From Glandiceps talaboti (lineage: Eukaryota > Hemichordata > Enteropneusta > Spengelidae): 64,000 nucleotides of DNA. How positions within the stretch are numbered: the stretch's first letter is position 1; each line of letters starts with the position of its first letter. Position numbers and translations under genes: made by a program. This document shows positions 1-13,996 of the stretch, in pieces. Where the stretch lies: contig NC_135563.1 in NCBI RefSeq assembly GCF_964340395.1, positions 16,918,151 through 16,982,150 of the forward strand, read 5' to 3'. The notes beneath the pieces are model-generated. The model did no database searches. It was not told the origin of the DNA and saw only the letters and a program-made list of their open reading frames with translations.

Positions 1-990
1 GTTCACCAACTGCTTGGATTTGAATTTGAACATGAAACAACTGATGAATTAATGTCCGGCGAGTATTCAAAATTACCTTAGGTTTCGCAATAAATTGACT
101 ACAATAGAGGCCAGGCAATCAATACTTGTGTTGGTTGTCTGCTAATAGAACCGTAGGACTTAACAAAATCTGAAAAAAAAGTGTTTTAAAAATTAGTTTG
201 GGCTCAGACGGAACTGGTTTGCTAGTGACGAACACAGACAGATTTACGCTCCGCCTTTACCGTTCCATTCTTCACTGCATTGTCTAAACAAACAATGACG
301 GTCTGTAGTTTGTATGTACAATACAAGACGATATTGTATGAATAGCCTGACCACACTCCATGGCTTATATACTATGGGTTGTACTCTTCACCAAAAGAAA
401 TCCCAAACAATTTCGTTTCAAAAGGTCCATCGGTTTCGGATTATGTCGGACAAATTAACACCATCTTACAAAGTGAGACTGTTACCTAGGAAACCAGATG
501 ACGGCATTTACTTGTCGCTTATTGTAAGTTGTCTACCGAGTCAAAACACAAAATCAGAAGAAAAAATGTTTTGTTTGGAACTCAGCCTGGGGATTTTTTG
601 TTATTCTTAATCAGCACAGCTTGTCACAATGTTTCGGAGAAGCACTAGACAATTTGTAATTCCGTCAAAATAATTTCCCATGGTGCAAACTTGACCAGAC
701 ACCGCGCGTCATAATTGTCTGTAGTTTTTTGGTCTCAGTACACTGGCATGGGACTAATGATTATGTCGGACACTCTGAACCCCCTTCATCTGTATAGGAT
801 ATCAGCTCCCCTGTCGAGACATTGAAATCAAATAGTGTATTTAGTGTAGGGTTTTCTTGGCCAGACGTGTATTCATGTCAAAATCTGTGAGAAAACGTAG
901 TTCGGTAAAACCACGGAGGTACTAGTAGAACAAACAGCTTTACCCCCATCGATAAAATCTTTCATGGGTAAAACAGATACGAATGCAATG

Positions 991-1018
991 GAAAGAAAGA
1001 AAGAAAGAAAGAAAGAAA
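991..1018. repeat. (GAAA)7 microsatellite
   Basis: Seven perfect tandem copies of GAAA, ending in AAAT. It is a simple repeat with no coding context. Confidence 0.95.
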
Positions 1019-4000
1019 ATAACGTTCACAACATGTTTGCGTTAAATTCTGTATTTAACGCAAATTTTATTCTGTACGTATTTTATTGGAATTTATCTCG
1101 ACATTGTAGACTTATAAGATTACTTGTTACATCAAAGCTGTTGATCATGCACGCCTTATTGTTGTAAAAGAATTGACTGAATTCATGATGGCTACCTCTT
1201 GGCTAACCATAATATCTTCGACCTCTGCTTTGGGTCAGTTTGATCGACCATAACATGATCTTTAAATCTGTCACCAGTTCGTCAAAATGTTTTACACTTT
1301 TGGAGCAAAGTCTACAATTCAATATTATGGCAACCACTCCACGGAAATCTTGGCAGCCCATAGACTTTCATCGGTATCGGCAGTATAATGTAACTTGTGT
1401 GTCGATAATTTTGGCGTAATAAGACCAATTACATGTGTATATATACAGTGATCCATACAGTAGGATGGCATAAATAATACTAGAGTGTGCTTGGCTGTCC
1501 GCATCCGATCAACACATTTACGACTATCACACGGGTGATAAAAAGTAAATGGCATATAATAAAATGTGTGTGCGACGACGATAAATACGTCGCGTGGAAA
1601 CTCGCACAATAACCTAAAGAATTTTATTTTTCCCTACTCTGTCTGATGGCCTTCGCGTTTCTAGGCAGAGATTGACATTTTTTCACAGTTACATAGTAAA
1701 CCAAGTTTAATATGTGAACACACTAGTCACGCGTTTATATAAATGCAACTTTTTTTCCCAAAGGCACCATAATTTACCAGTAAATTATTGGTTTGTTTGT
1801 GATTTGTAGGAAAAGTCGAAAACTATTTTCAAGAAGTCGTGGAAGGCACTTGTAGTGAGGAATGATCTATTAGAACTCCATGTGCTGCAAATATTGACTT
1901 AAAAGTTCATATGGGGTCATATAATATATGGTAAGTGTTAACCGGGTCTCTCTTCATTGTATATAGTAAGCGTTTCATTCATATTGGCTCTGTCCCCACT
2001 TGAGTCGAATTTAGAACAAATTAAGCTGAATGACCGCTCTATGGTAGCACGGATAGAAACGGGTTTACTTTAGTTCACACCGTCTGTGTCACACGCATGT
2101 GTCCACATAACCGGTCATCTCGAATTAAATCACCACAAAATTGAACTTGAACTACCCACCAACATTAAGAGGGTGTATTAGATGTGTTCATGGAAAACCA
2201 TATAGTCGATCACACTTGGTGGTTTATTTCAAGGGCTAACACATACACCAGATTTCACAGACGTGGGAGAGTGGGCGAGGTCCCTCTGAGGTGGTAAAGA
2301 CTGTTACAAAATATGTGAGGAGTTTTCATCCTCGGAACAATACCGGCGGACACATACAACGACCCTCATCTAAAGAGATGCCAGTTTAGGGCGAGTAACG
2401 TTGTAAATACTGAAAGTGTAATTAAAATCGTTGATGACAGAGAATGAATGAAACATTTTCGCTAGAACAACTTGGATCGAAATACATTATATCAACAATT
2501 CAATGAGTAATCGAATCAACTTAGAAGTTGTTTTCTAGTGCTCACACGAGTGTTGTGAATTGGGGATAAAATATTTACTGTATTCCAAAGGAATGGACTG
2601 TGTCTGTTTATACCTCTCCGTCATTTTTATGATGCAAAATTATTCACGTGGCATCATACAGGGAACGCTTGAAAAATGTTGGGGTTTCCACTCATGGACT
2701 ATGCCTTTAGTTCTAAGGCAAGGATATCAAAGTTTGACATTAGAGCTTCGGTAGATGTAAACGTCCCGCTATATATAGTTGTGTATGTGTGTACATTGTC
2801 GGCAAAATACTCAAAAACCTTTTAATACAAACAGTTCAATCGTTCCGAACAGCTGAATTACATTTCTGCTAATCGTTGATGATGTTGCTGAGTACACTGA
2901 CTTGATTTGTAAACAGTCGTGATAGAAATACGAACCACTTCCTAGCTGTTCAGCAAATCATTGTGGAATACTGATGGAGCTTTGCATATAGGTGCTTGAT
3001 CATATGCGTGCGTCAACAATCACAACAAAATAATTAAAACACACTAATACACGTTTCAATAAATCATATTTCTCCCTTAGAAATCAGAAATAACGCACCG
3101 TCTAAAAAAATGTTTTGAATTATGTTTACGCTCATATACTTTTCAAGTTCCGCGGCCAACTCCGAGAATGCATAATGATTTAGATTCTATCACAGCGCCC
3201 TCACTGTTGGAAACTGGAACCGTAGAAATGGAATGTTCATAATTTCTTATTTCAAAAGGATTGCGAGCAACTGCATGCCATCTAGACTTGATTTTAACAA
3301 GTATTTTACCACGTTTTTTTAATATCATGACTGTCATATTCTTGTGACAGAATACAATAATTGATAACCACAGTTCAAATTCGTCTACTGTTTTCTTACG
3401 TCGTCAATTACGTAGGGCTAGCTTTCACGAGAGCTAAGTTCAACAACTGAACTGAGCTGAACTAATTCTAGAGCTGAGCTACTAAGATCAAATTTTGGGA
3501 AATATTTTCAATAATTCTTTCATAGCATGACCTCCTGCTATCTTACTGATACTTATTAAAATCATACTTCAAACCCAAACAGTATTCACAATTTACTACA
3601 GCATTCAAATCCGAATACAAACGAAAAAATGTATACAAATTGTTGCCTTCCAGACTCAGCTATTCATGAAAAGGTAGTATCGAAATAACGATTGAAAATC
3701 ATATCCCGAGGAACTCGGTAAGAACACAACCCAATGGCCTAATCTATACATTGAATATTCCGTGAACAGCGCCCTCAACATGAGCATTTTACCTTAGACA
3801 ACCGGTTACTAAGTGTCTAAGTCATTATATACCGTAAGGTGTATCGACATTTTTTTAAACGGGGGGAGGTACTCCCCACATTTCCAGACTGGGATGTGAG
3901 GCCCAAGTCCAAAAAATCTACCCATGTATAATCCAAAAACAGACCAATCCACTCCCAGTCAAAATCATTCGGTAAATTACCCTTTATTCTTATGCTGTGA

Positions 4001-4103
4001 ATGTGACAATTCGACCCATGTGTTAGTATAGATTCTTTTTCGTGAAAAGTGACCGACCTGGGCGGCACAAACCCATATAATATACCTTTCTATGTGAGTA
4101 ACG

Positions 4104-4118
4104 CCCCCCCCCCCCCCC
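4104..4118. repeat. Poly-C run of 15
   Basis: An uninterrupted run of 15 C (G on the minus strand). Length polymorphism or assembly error is likely here. Confidence 0.9.
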
Positions 4119-4957
4119 GGTTGAAAATGAAGATAGTTTCGCGTGACACATAATAGCAAATTACTAACAATAGCGAGGCATAAATCTACTGAGAAGCGAG
4201 ACTGTTTTCATTGTGATAAAAGGAACGGTTGGCTTAAAAATCACCAAATAATGTATTACTATTTACAACAAAGTTCTTCAGTACATTTCCGCGGTGGGGA
4301 TAAACCTGTTTTTGTGAGCCACACGGAATAGTTACGCAACAAACGGACCTACGAAATAAGTGACGTAATCTTCAAACATACCTTGAAATAAACATATCAA
4401 ACATAACATGTACATATAAGAAATGCCGGTAATTTGAAATCGACATACTGTCAAACAATTAGCATTCGATCAAAGTTGAACACTGTGACAGTGATAAAGT
4501 AGCGGCACATAACAAAGGAAACATACGGTTACTGTGTCAGTTTTCATTGATTCATCATAACCTGTACTGAACATTTGACATTTCACCAGTGACATATTCA
4601 GAAATGTATATACAAGCACATCAATGGCCTATTGTATCAAATTGTTAGGGGTGACGTCATCCTCGGTTCTATTGTTATTTGGTACCCTTGGCTAATAACG
4701 GTGATGTTGTAAACGCAGTTCGTGGAAATACACAGTTGGGGAAAAAAATTTATACTGACTCAGAGTTGGACGGCTGATGTGTCGATTTCATTCGATAGAT
4801 CGTGAGTGATACTAACAAGCGAAATGTCGTTGAGCTGGAGAACGGTAACTATAACTGAAATATTTTTGTTGTCATGACACACATTACAATGTTTTTAATT
4901 CTAATTTCAATAATTTCTAGAAAGTGCTCTTTAAGAATCGGTTTCATTGAATGTGTG

Positions 4958-5035
4958 TATAAACATTTTGTGCATAGTAGCGCGTCAGAGTAGTCAGCAG
5001 GATACGACGTCCCATCATATCAGCCACAAGTCACG
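4958..5035 (+). promoter_or_regulatory. Candidate TATA promoter and noncoding first exon
   Basis: TATAAA at 4958-4963 is followed about 30 bases later by initiator-like TCAG sequence (4985-4997). A strong splice donor, CACG|GTGAGTG, has its GT at 5036-5037. Box, start and donor have the spacing of a short leader exon (about 4990-5035). The next plus-strand gene's acceptor lies at 13982, so this could be its first exon across a roughly 9 kb intron. That link is inference; each element alone could occur by chance. Confidence 0.25.
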
Positions 5036-8000
5036 GTGAGTGCCGGCTTGCTGATATGAAAACTCGACACCGCCGTATCAGACTATAACTCGAAGGAACC
5101 TCGAAAAACATATATTAGGACTATTGGTTGATCAGACACCGGGTAGCATATTTTGATATAGTCAGTGTAACATCTAAAACATGAACATTGATAATTTAAT
5201 CACCATAGCTATAAGTATAACTATTAATTTACATTTTTTAATGAATTTACAGTAACCTTTTTATATTTTTTAATATGGCGACTGGCTTCTCCAAATTACA
5301 GGTGCTATTGTTCCGTGATCAGGCGTTGCAAACACGATACAGTAATTCCATCGATGGTATATGGTTGTAATGATCATGTACGTCGGAATTGTTTAACACG
5401 CACGATGTTGGCTTCGATACAGATCGTACGTGAATAATTGTAGGTGTCACCTATTGCCATGTCAGCTGTAAATCGTCAACAGAAAGATACTACCAAACCA
5501 GAAAGACCATACAGCGTTCACAGTGAAATCACATGCATCATTTTATATGCTTGCGCGCTATCAGTGTCTGTATTAATTATGTAATTTGTGACCAAAAAAA
5601 AACATTGTCATTGATTGTGTAAGATGTAAAAATCACCACAATTTAAAGTCTATGGTCTCCCTGGTTTGGTAGTAGATGAATGGGGCGTTTTGGAAGGATT
5701 TGACTCTTTTCCCTGACAAGGCTGCTTCCATACCGACGAATGGTTACAGCTATACTAGTGAAAGTTAGGGTTTGGGTTTGGTTTTACAGAGGTTGAAACA
5801 GAGTTGGAAAATTTCACACCATGAGAGAGGCTATCCTGTTCTGTACGTAAATATTGTATGGTTACCGTAGCACTTTGGGTTTAGATGACTGTGCGGAGTC
5901 TCTCCCCCGGTGGAATATAGACCGAGTTTTCAAACACAGACAAAAGAGTTTTTGTCCATTCTTCAAATTTATACCGGAGTATTTGCCCAGACAGATAGAT
6001 AAATGCAGTTCCCGCCACTGTAGCAAGATTACAAACCATACAATGACCAGTTTATACATCTACTGCCTTTGCCGTGGGTGCCGACCCACAACACAACACC
6101 TGTGCCTTTGGGTTGAAAGGGTTTGAGAACTACCCACGATAACTTGGAGCGAAGCACTATAGACATTTTGTTTGTGTAAATAGTTAAACAAATGGGTTTA
6201 TAAAACAATGCTTTGGGGTTGTTGGCAAGCACTCATTACCGTGGTAGATAGATAACGCTACGTCACTCACTCAGACCGTGATACTTCCATACACAGATGC
6301 ACGCAACAGGTAGTAGCGACGATATGGTCAGAATTTAACCATGGGACTCTGCCGATGTTTCGTAACGATTGGGGGCACTGATAGTTTGCTTATCAGACAA
6401 TACGAGAATCACATTGGATACAACGTGGACTGTGTGAGAACGTTTTAAAGTTTCAACGAGGCTCTCTGCCATTGTCACGGACCCATTGTCAAAGAACTAA
6501 TGACAACATGAGGAAACGAAGGTCGTGTACAGGTGTCGTTGTTACTTCTACCACCTCACCCCCAATTAGGAAGGTATGCAAATCTCAACATTCAGTTACA
6601 TGACAGCCAAATCTCCTAGTTTCATATAATCGAGAGAGAAAATAGTCTATCCCATGTATATTTGTTTATTGATAACTGCCGAATATTTGAGCTTCAAGAT
6701 TAAATTTGTTGTTATTCTATTTATAGACAATGTCGGGACGGTTCACTGCCGTTTTCTCTTTTCAGATAGTCTGAAGGTAAAAGTATTGTATATTTTGATG
6801 TAATTAACGTGTAATCTCGGATGATCTCGGATTGTTCTAAACGGCATAGTTATCATAGGGATAGTAAGTCACGAATCTTGAAGACAAATCCATGTGTGTG
6901 TGTTTGTACTAATGCATATTTAAAGACAAACACTGTCAGTTAGGTAAACACATTTGCGTTCTTTACAAGGGGATTCTTGCGTAATCAAGTGGCGGGTAAG
7001 GCATCGTTGTTGGTTTAACGTATTAAAACAATACAAAATGGCGGTTCGGTTAGTGTCTCAGAAACGCGATAATTATCATTCCCATACATATAATTATGTA
7101 TTAATTATGTCCATCCTATTTGATGTTACATCATTAATTCAAATGTATACATATATTTCATTCAAATGACTACTTTCATTTTTAAACAAATTCCGTCAAG
7201 TATCGTACTTCTGTCTGTTTCTGCCTTGAAATGAGAATGACTACTACACGCTACAGTGTTGTGTTCATGACATAAATATCACCTCTCTTCGATCCTTAGG
7301 CTGGTGCAATCACTATTTCTGAATCATGCCCTTGGAGAACCTGTCATCTATTCACCGGTTCATTTAGTTTGCATATAAGTGATGCTGCAACCTGAAACCT
7401 GCTTGTCATTAGTGGTAATTAATCATGTTATAAGTGATATAACATAAGTTGTTTTCCATATGACAAAAATAGCCGAGTTCAGATTTGGGCCTGGCTTATC
7501 CGCATTTACTGCTATGTATACTTGTTCGTGCCTTCGACAGTACATTTTGCCCCGAAAATCCCTCTTGTCCAAGCAAACTCAAGTTTTGCGAAACATAATA
7601 TTATGAAGACTCGTCTGTGCAAGTGAACAGTTACAAATAAATCAAAAACTGTATACAGCAGCATCAAAAGATAATAGATCAAAAAATACCTAAAGAACGT
7701 GACGTCACATCCCCGAACAAGACCCAAGGACCCAGGTTGAAAGTATTTTGGTGCAGTACAAAGTTTAAATTTATTTGAAACATAATAACATTGGTGAAAT
7801 TATTAAAAAGTACGGTCTGAAAGTCGAAGTTGCGCAAACACAAATGACCCTGTGTGTGCTTGAAATGTGACATAAATGAGACTATTTTATAGTCTTGTTG
7901 GGTCATTTCAAGATAACAAGCGCAACCACTCAACATACAGGTGAAAGGTGCTATAAAAAGGAATGAATGAGGTCCAGTTGATATTTGTTATATTACGTTT

Positions 8001-9530
8001 CAATAACAGCTACCGGGGCGTCAAAGAGACAGACACGTTACTTCTCTTATCTTCTCATCCGTGAACTTTTTCGTGAATATCTACCTACATTGTTCTTTCG
8101 AATGATATTATTCAATAATTATCACCAACTGAAAGATACCAACTACGTCGTTACAACGTTCAAATTGTCAACAAGTTAAAAAAATCAATGTGCGTAATTT
8201 CATTGGTTGATTTATATCATTATATACAAGCAAGTGTAAATGATAAATTATGGTCAAATAAAAATTCACATATTTGCATTAAAAGGCAAACAAAACGCGC
8301 GATGTCTTGGACCGTTGCCATTTTATAAATTATAGTGTATGAAGGAAGGTACTCCAAAAAAATCGCTACCTTTCAATTACTGAGCTGATATGGATGATAT
8401 CGTGACATGATAATATCTGTAATCACGTGATCGTGGCGCCGCTGCGTCACATACCAGTAACCGAAATAGCACCGACGAGTCATATAATGATCGTCTTTCA
8501 TTTACAGATAGTCACGATGAATACAGAGTGTTTACGAACCAAAAGTATCACACCATTCTAAGATTTGTTGGTTTACTGTAAAACTGTCAAACGATAGTTG
8601 TAGAACCGTGACGGCAACAAAGAGTTTTGTTACCGGGTATGCCGAGATCATCAAACCACCGTAAGGGTTAGAAACATCTCTGTTCATGATGAGTTGTCGC
8701 TATCATTTAAGCTTAGCTTGATAATACTGTGATAATTTCGTGGCCGCATACTTCTCAGTTCTAAGATTAAGTCAGTTGAGATAAAACAGAAACAGTTCTC
8801 GTATTGTGATTATCACGTGATACTCAAGTTTAAAGGGAGACAAAGTCAAGTTGGGTCTGGACTTATCTTAGCTGTATTTCCTTATGCATATGCTTAGGGG
8901 ACCCAGAAAATAATTTTCGCAAATCCTGGTTGGTGTTACCTCTCTTCAATTATTGGCAAAACTGGTTCAAAAAAGCTCTCCGTGTAATGGAGTGAGGAAT
9001 TGTGGGAAATAAACAATGTTAGGGGCTTCTCTTGGATGCATTAATCTCACTAATACACCCATGGGGCTTCTTTTTTGTTCTTACAGTTTGCCATACCATT
9101 GCTAATCGCGAGAGGTCTAGCGACGCAGAAGTATTCCAAATTAAATTTCTTTGTCCCTATGCATGAAAAATTCAACTAACCCTTTCCATTTTTTTTGTGT
9201 GTGTGTTCAACTTGAAACAAATAACTCCCTGATGGTAGAAAGAGGATTTTTATATATAAATTCCCAAATCAGGAATGTAACTTTCTTTCATTTCTATATC
9301 CAATATCTATAATTGTGAGGGTAACGACGAATCACACTTGCCAGGCCTATAAATCCCAATGACTCTTTTGACAACTTCCTAGTATAAGCACAGTTGTCCG
9401 ATTCATACACGCGCGCCGCGGGCGAGGTCCAATGCTTCGAATTCGCCGCAAACATTGCCGGTAACAAAACACGCAAGACTTGGATTTACCGTAATTCTAG
9501 AATGATCTAAATGTCATGAGTTCGTGAGTC

Positions 9531-9586
9531 ATAAATAAATAAATGTATTAAATAAATAAATAAACAAATAAACAAATAAATAAAAA
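9531..9586. repeat. Imperfect (AAAT)n / (AAAC)n microsatellite
   Basis: Tandem AAAT units with interspersed AAAC units and a GTATT interruption near 9544. Simple sequence only. Confidence 0.9.
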
Positions 9587-11715
9587 ATGTTAATAAATTA
9601 CTCTATACGATTACAGAGACATGGGTGTCTTAAAGTTTTCCTGTCATCTTGAGTCTTGTCATTGTTAATTACACTGTCTTACTTGTGTTTTAAGTTAGAA
9701 TGGCCATTAATTTTTATATGAACTAAGATTAAATATCCACATGACGTATAATTTTTTTGGAGTAATAAAATACGCCATTCAAACAGGTATACAGTGGTCT
9801 GTATGACATACTAGTGTTACATTATGGTGATTACTCATGTCAGTGAGTTTGGTTGTCAATATAAATGTTCTTATACGAAATATTATAGAAACCCACCAAT
9901 ATCCTCAGGGCTGTGTTCCTCCAAATATTGCTTGACAACTGATATGACTGAATAGCGTGGTGTGGTCTACATGTGTATTCGAAATTTCTTGTCCCAGGTC
10001 ACAGTCCGTTGGGTTGCGAAGTCGGTCAAGACATCAATCGAATATTTTGTTTTAGGATCCGGGTTGATGTCAAAAAAACGTGTGTTTAAACTAGGAAAAA
10101 ACGTCACTCTTATCTGATGGTTGAACTGATACTAAGAATTCATGACGTCAGCATTATAAACTACACAAATTGCACTGATAAACCTTGAACGAAATCAGGA
10201 AGTTTAACTGCGATGCCTGACGAACTGTACGTGTATAGCCACGATTTGTACAGTAACAGACAAGACAAGACAAGACAAATTTCATTGTATGTGATCAGCG
10301 TTATCATTATGATTTATAAAGGTACCGTTCACTTTCAACCAATCCCCATATCATGTATTATTTTTAGAATATCTGTCCCGAGGTTTGCACCTTCTGGTCG
10401 TTCAAAGCTGAATCAGCACGAGACTGTAAATAACTACTAAATTTCCCATGGGTGAATGGACTACAACTGTCACGCACTACTGATTAAGAGATGGATGATT
10501 TGCTCCTTATTTGCATAATGTGTCGTCAGATAATATCACCTGGTAAAAGTCATGTGATAAGTCATTACACACACACCTATCTAAATCACTGGTATCGCGT
10601 TACCACCATAACAATGACAGTGTTTATTAAACCCTCTTACTCCCCTCAAGGAAGTATCCATTAAGAAGGTTTCGGACAGTACGCAGACAGTAAATGATCC
10701 CGATTCTGGCCCGCAGGGAGTATTTTTGAGTTCTGATGGCCTTGCGTTGTTAGCATACTTCTGATCGAGTTAGTGTACAGGTGACGGAGGATCTTCAGCT
10801 GTAAGAGGAAACTGTCGCTTCTTATACGTCGTAATATTACCAAATCATAGCTTGGAAATACAGAGGTAAGAACACTGTGAGGGTTCGGAATTGTATTGTG
10901 TTCTCGAACCCGGCCGTAGAAAAGTTTGGCCTTGTGCAGTGCCCAGCGTGTGGCTTGGTCATATTAATATTGTCGGACAGTATCACATTCTATACCCGTG
11001 TCAAGCTATGGTTACCTCGTTCTTCTCAGATCGTTCTCCAGTTACATCTTGCGTGAGTTCCTTTATTTGTTTAAAATACAGTTTTACTCACCGTTTACGA
11101 CTATGTCATGTTCTCACCGTGGGACAACGCAAAGTATCGTGATGTAAAGATTAGACAGTCGTCCAGTTGAGTTGAGCAAAGGCACTTAAAATGTGAAACT
11201 GGAAATATTTTTCTGGTCTAATGCACAAAATAGGCACTGTTAGATGGAACTTGTTATTCGTTTAAATATCTTTTATCCCGAGTTTAATAAGTGTCTTGGG
11301 AATTGATTACAATGTATTATAGTGAACCAATGCTCAATCGATTATACGCTAGACATCTTCAAGTTTACATTATGTTAGTGCGTGTGACTACATCCAACGT
11401 TTTAGGCGAGTCCTCCAAGATACTGCATTAAAACAATTTCGCCTGAAACAAGGCGTCGTTTGGCTCGACATAAATTGTGTTGCTTTCATTTCATCGTCTA
11501 TCAACGGCTTGGGGAAAATCTTACTAACATTGCCACAAATCGTCTGGTTAAACAAACCACTTTACTAACCTTGTTACATTTCCTTGGCGTGAGATACCGT
11601 TGCCTTAATTAACAGATTGTTACATTGTAAGTGTTAGTTCGCGATTATCTGTTAAGATAATCATGGTATTTACGGATAAAGAAAATATAGCACTGCTGAT
11701 ATATTTTTTTTGTTC

Positions 11716-11806
11716 CGCCAGACAATGAAATGTAGTAATGATTTTTGTCGAGTCAGGCGATAAAATGTTAATCAGATTTTTGTAGGACGAGATGACGTGA
11801 AATGTT
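11716..11806 (+). repeat. Three degenerate copies of the GATAAAATGTAG repeat
   Basis: Three successive units at about 35-base spacing (anchors 11724, 11759 and 11794) share GCCAGAC / TCAGGCGATAAAATG / GACGTGAAATG. These cores match the unit of the 43-bp minisatellite at 23308-23815. The copies are much more diverged than that array, so this looks like an older or separate array of the same family. Confidence 0.55.
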
Positions 11807-12094
11807 TTTTATTGTAGTACTACATACAACGAACAAACTAATTTCAAGTGATAGTGCATGGGAGGCATTTTCAGCTACAATTTTTAATACAAATTCTCGT
11901 TTTTCACTAATATTTGACATGTTACATCATTATTTTGGACAAAGAGATTACCATTATTTTCACATTTTCGTCAAAATGTTGGCTTGAAATTTATGAAAGT
12001 GTTTGAAAATTGGGTCATCGTCCCTATGTCAAAAATGTCTGGCAATGAAAGGAAGGAATTAATTAGCGCTAGAGGGGTAAATATGTTGTAAATC

Positions 12095-12226
12095 AAACAT
12101 GTGGTTGGTTCTTGCAATATTTAAGCTCAAATATAACCGCCGATGCGTTGTTTAAAAAAACATGTGGTTGGCTCTTACAATATATAAAGACGATGTCAAA
12201 TATAACAACCCCGTCAATGCGTTGTC
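12095..12226 (+). repeat. Local tandem duplication, about 63 bp x 2
   Basis: A segment starting AAACATGTGGTTGG occurs at 12095 and again at 12158. Both copies continue through CAAATATAAC and GATGCGTTG/AATGCGTTG before diverging. The second copy contains a short insertion. It looks like a single old tandem duplication. Confidence 0.75.
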
Positions 12227-12593
12227 CATATTGCTCGTCACTGTGTTTACTACAAAATGTACCACTGCAAGTGTCCTTGTACAGTTTAGAACAGTTCAAC
12301 AAACACTTCAGGTAATGTATCATGTTCCGGTCGTGATCATGCATCCATTTCCGCTCCTTAAGTCGACCGGCGTTTACATCCAACATCAATTTCTCTACTC
12401 TGGTTTATGTTTTGAGGCGATGATTCGAAGACCACTAGATCGAAGGAATTTGACCTTCTGCGAGGCATTTCTACAAGTGGTCTAGCTCTCAATAATATAT
12501 TATCAAAATGAAATGTAACGTGACAACTCCTCGGTAATGAGCGCTAATGGTCTGTATCCGTCAGTGTTTTGAGTTTTCCGTGTAGAGATAAAC

Positions 12594-12961
12594 ATGTATG
12601 TATGTATGTATGTATGTATGTATGTATGTATGTATGTATGTATGTATGTATGTATGTATGGATGGATGGATGGATGGATGGATGGATGGATGGATGGATG
12701 GATGGATGGTGGGTGGGTGGGTGGGTGGGTGGGTGGATGGATGGATGGATGGATGGATGGATGGATGGATGGATGGATGGATGGATGGATGGATGTATGT
12801 ATGTATGTATGTATGTATGTATGTATGTATGTATGTATGTATGCATGTGGGTGGGTGGGTAGGTAGGTAGGTAGGTAGGTAGGTAGGTAGGTAGGTAGGT
12901 AGGTAGGTATGTGGGTGGGTGGGTGGGTAGGTAGGTAGGGAGGTATGTAGGTAGGTGGGTA
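12594..12961. repeat. Compound tetranucleotide microsatellite, about 370 bp
   Basis: Blocks run in order: (ATGT)n to about 12657, (ATGG)n to about 12709, (GGGT)n to about 12733, (ATGG)n to about 12794, (ATGT)n to about 12844, a short GGGT block, then (AGGT)n to about 12908 and mixed GGGT/AGGT to the end. Because four is not a multiple of three, every frame stays open over long runs, giving spurious MYVC or THPP-type proteins on both strands. The near-symmetric block order suggests expansion by slippage plus unequal exchange. Confidence 0.95.
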
Positions 12962-13981
12962 GACAAGTGTGCATGTGTATATGTATGTGTATATTTAGTA
13001 ATGTTGGTTGACAGGTGTGCACTAGGTTGTCTGAATCTGTGTCCTCACATATGTCTGTCCATGTCCAAGTCACACCTCTCCGTCTGCCTGTCTCCGTAGA
13101 TACAGATTTTGTTTGGTGTGTAACCAGTTGATAAATGCAACACATGTATCCTCGGATCGCCCTAAGCTATTAAAGGTTTGTTTATGAAAACGTAAAAAGT
13201 GTGCTAGGTCTGCTATTAGTGTATAAATAGAACTGGATATTGACACACACAAATGATGGCATAAAACACGAACAATATTTACGTGAAGTAGAACCCCCAG
13301 TAAAACTGAATCTAACCCCCTACCGAGCAGAGGTCATCCTGAGTTCACATTACTCTTCCAAACATGCTGGTATAATATACACCATGGGGGAGAATCATTT
13401 GTCGTCCACCGGTGTTATGGTATCGGATTCCTCGCCTTGTCAGCAAGGAATCACTAACCATCCGTTTGGTCAAGTTAAAATTGACAGTTCGTAAATTTTC
13501 TTTCAGTTTACAAAAAAACATGTCTGACAGTAACAGATGACATGAATTAAATTTACACTGCAATACTTGTCTGTGTGTATATACACAATAAACCATACCG
13601 GCCCCTAATTACCGTGTACAGTCACACCGATATCATAACACATGGTGCACGAAACAACAACATTCTCAAAACGGTGTTATTTTTAACGAAGCTAAGACCG
13701 GCAACGTTGTTGACATACCTAGGTCTCGTTTCATTATTATTTTTTTTCAAAACCTTTCAGGCTAACCTGAATTGTGATATATTTTTGACGCTCTGATACC
13801 GCAAACTCTTTTCAAATCAAAGATTTCCGAGATTTGCATTGGTTTCGTTTTGCCATTCCATTTTGCCTACCTGCATTTTTTCGCTGTACTGTTACACAGT
13901 GAGCATAAAAATACAGATATAAGTATTGTGAAAGTTTACGTCATTTAGTTCTCATCTTTCTTTTTCTTTTTTTTCTTATAG

Positions 13982-13996
13982 AGAATCAATGACAGA
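13982..13996 (+). other. Splice acceptor and start of terminal exon
   Basis: A pyrimidine tract (T/C-rich from about 13948) ends in TTCTTATAG at 13973-13981, a strong acceptor. The exon would begin at 13982. The 15 bases up to the ATG at 13997 are in frame and open, so a coding upstream exon cannot be excluded. Confidence 0.6.

Larger units (their letters stand above)
1..4957. other. Intergenic, no gene recognised
   Basis: No open frame here reads like a conserved protein on either strand; all are short and of random composition. The stretch holds a (GAAA)n microsatellite near 1 kb and a C homopolymer near 4.1 kb. I see no transposon coding remnants. Confidence 0.6.
5036..13981. other. Intergenic or long 5' intron, no gene recognised
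   Basis: No recognisable protein on either strand. The stretch contains an A/T-rich tetranucleotide tract near 9.5 kb, three degenerate copies of a dispersed repeat near 11.7 kb, a local duplication near 12.1 kb and a compound microsatellite near 12.6-13.0 kb. If the leader exon at 4958-5035 belongs to the gene at 13997, most of this is intron. Confidence 0.5.

Noticed and set aside
12544-13145. Minus-strand frames of 140 and 194 codons with YIHT/PTYL repeats
   Set aside because: They are translations of the tetranucleotide microsatellite; all frames are open there and composition is purely repeat-driven.
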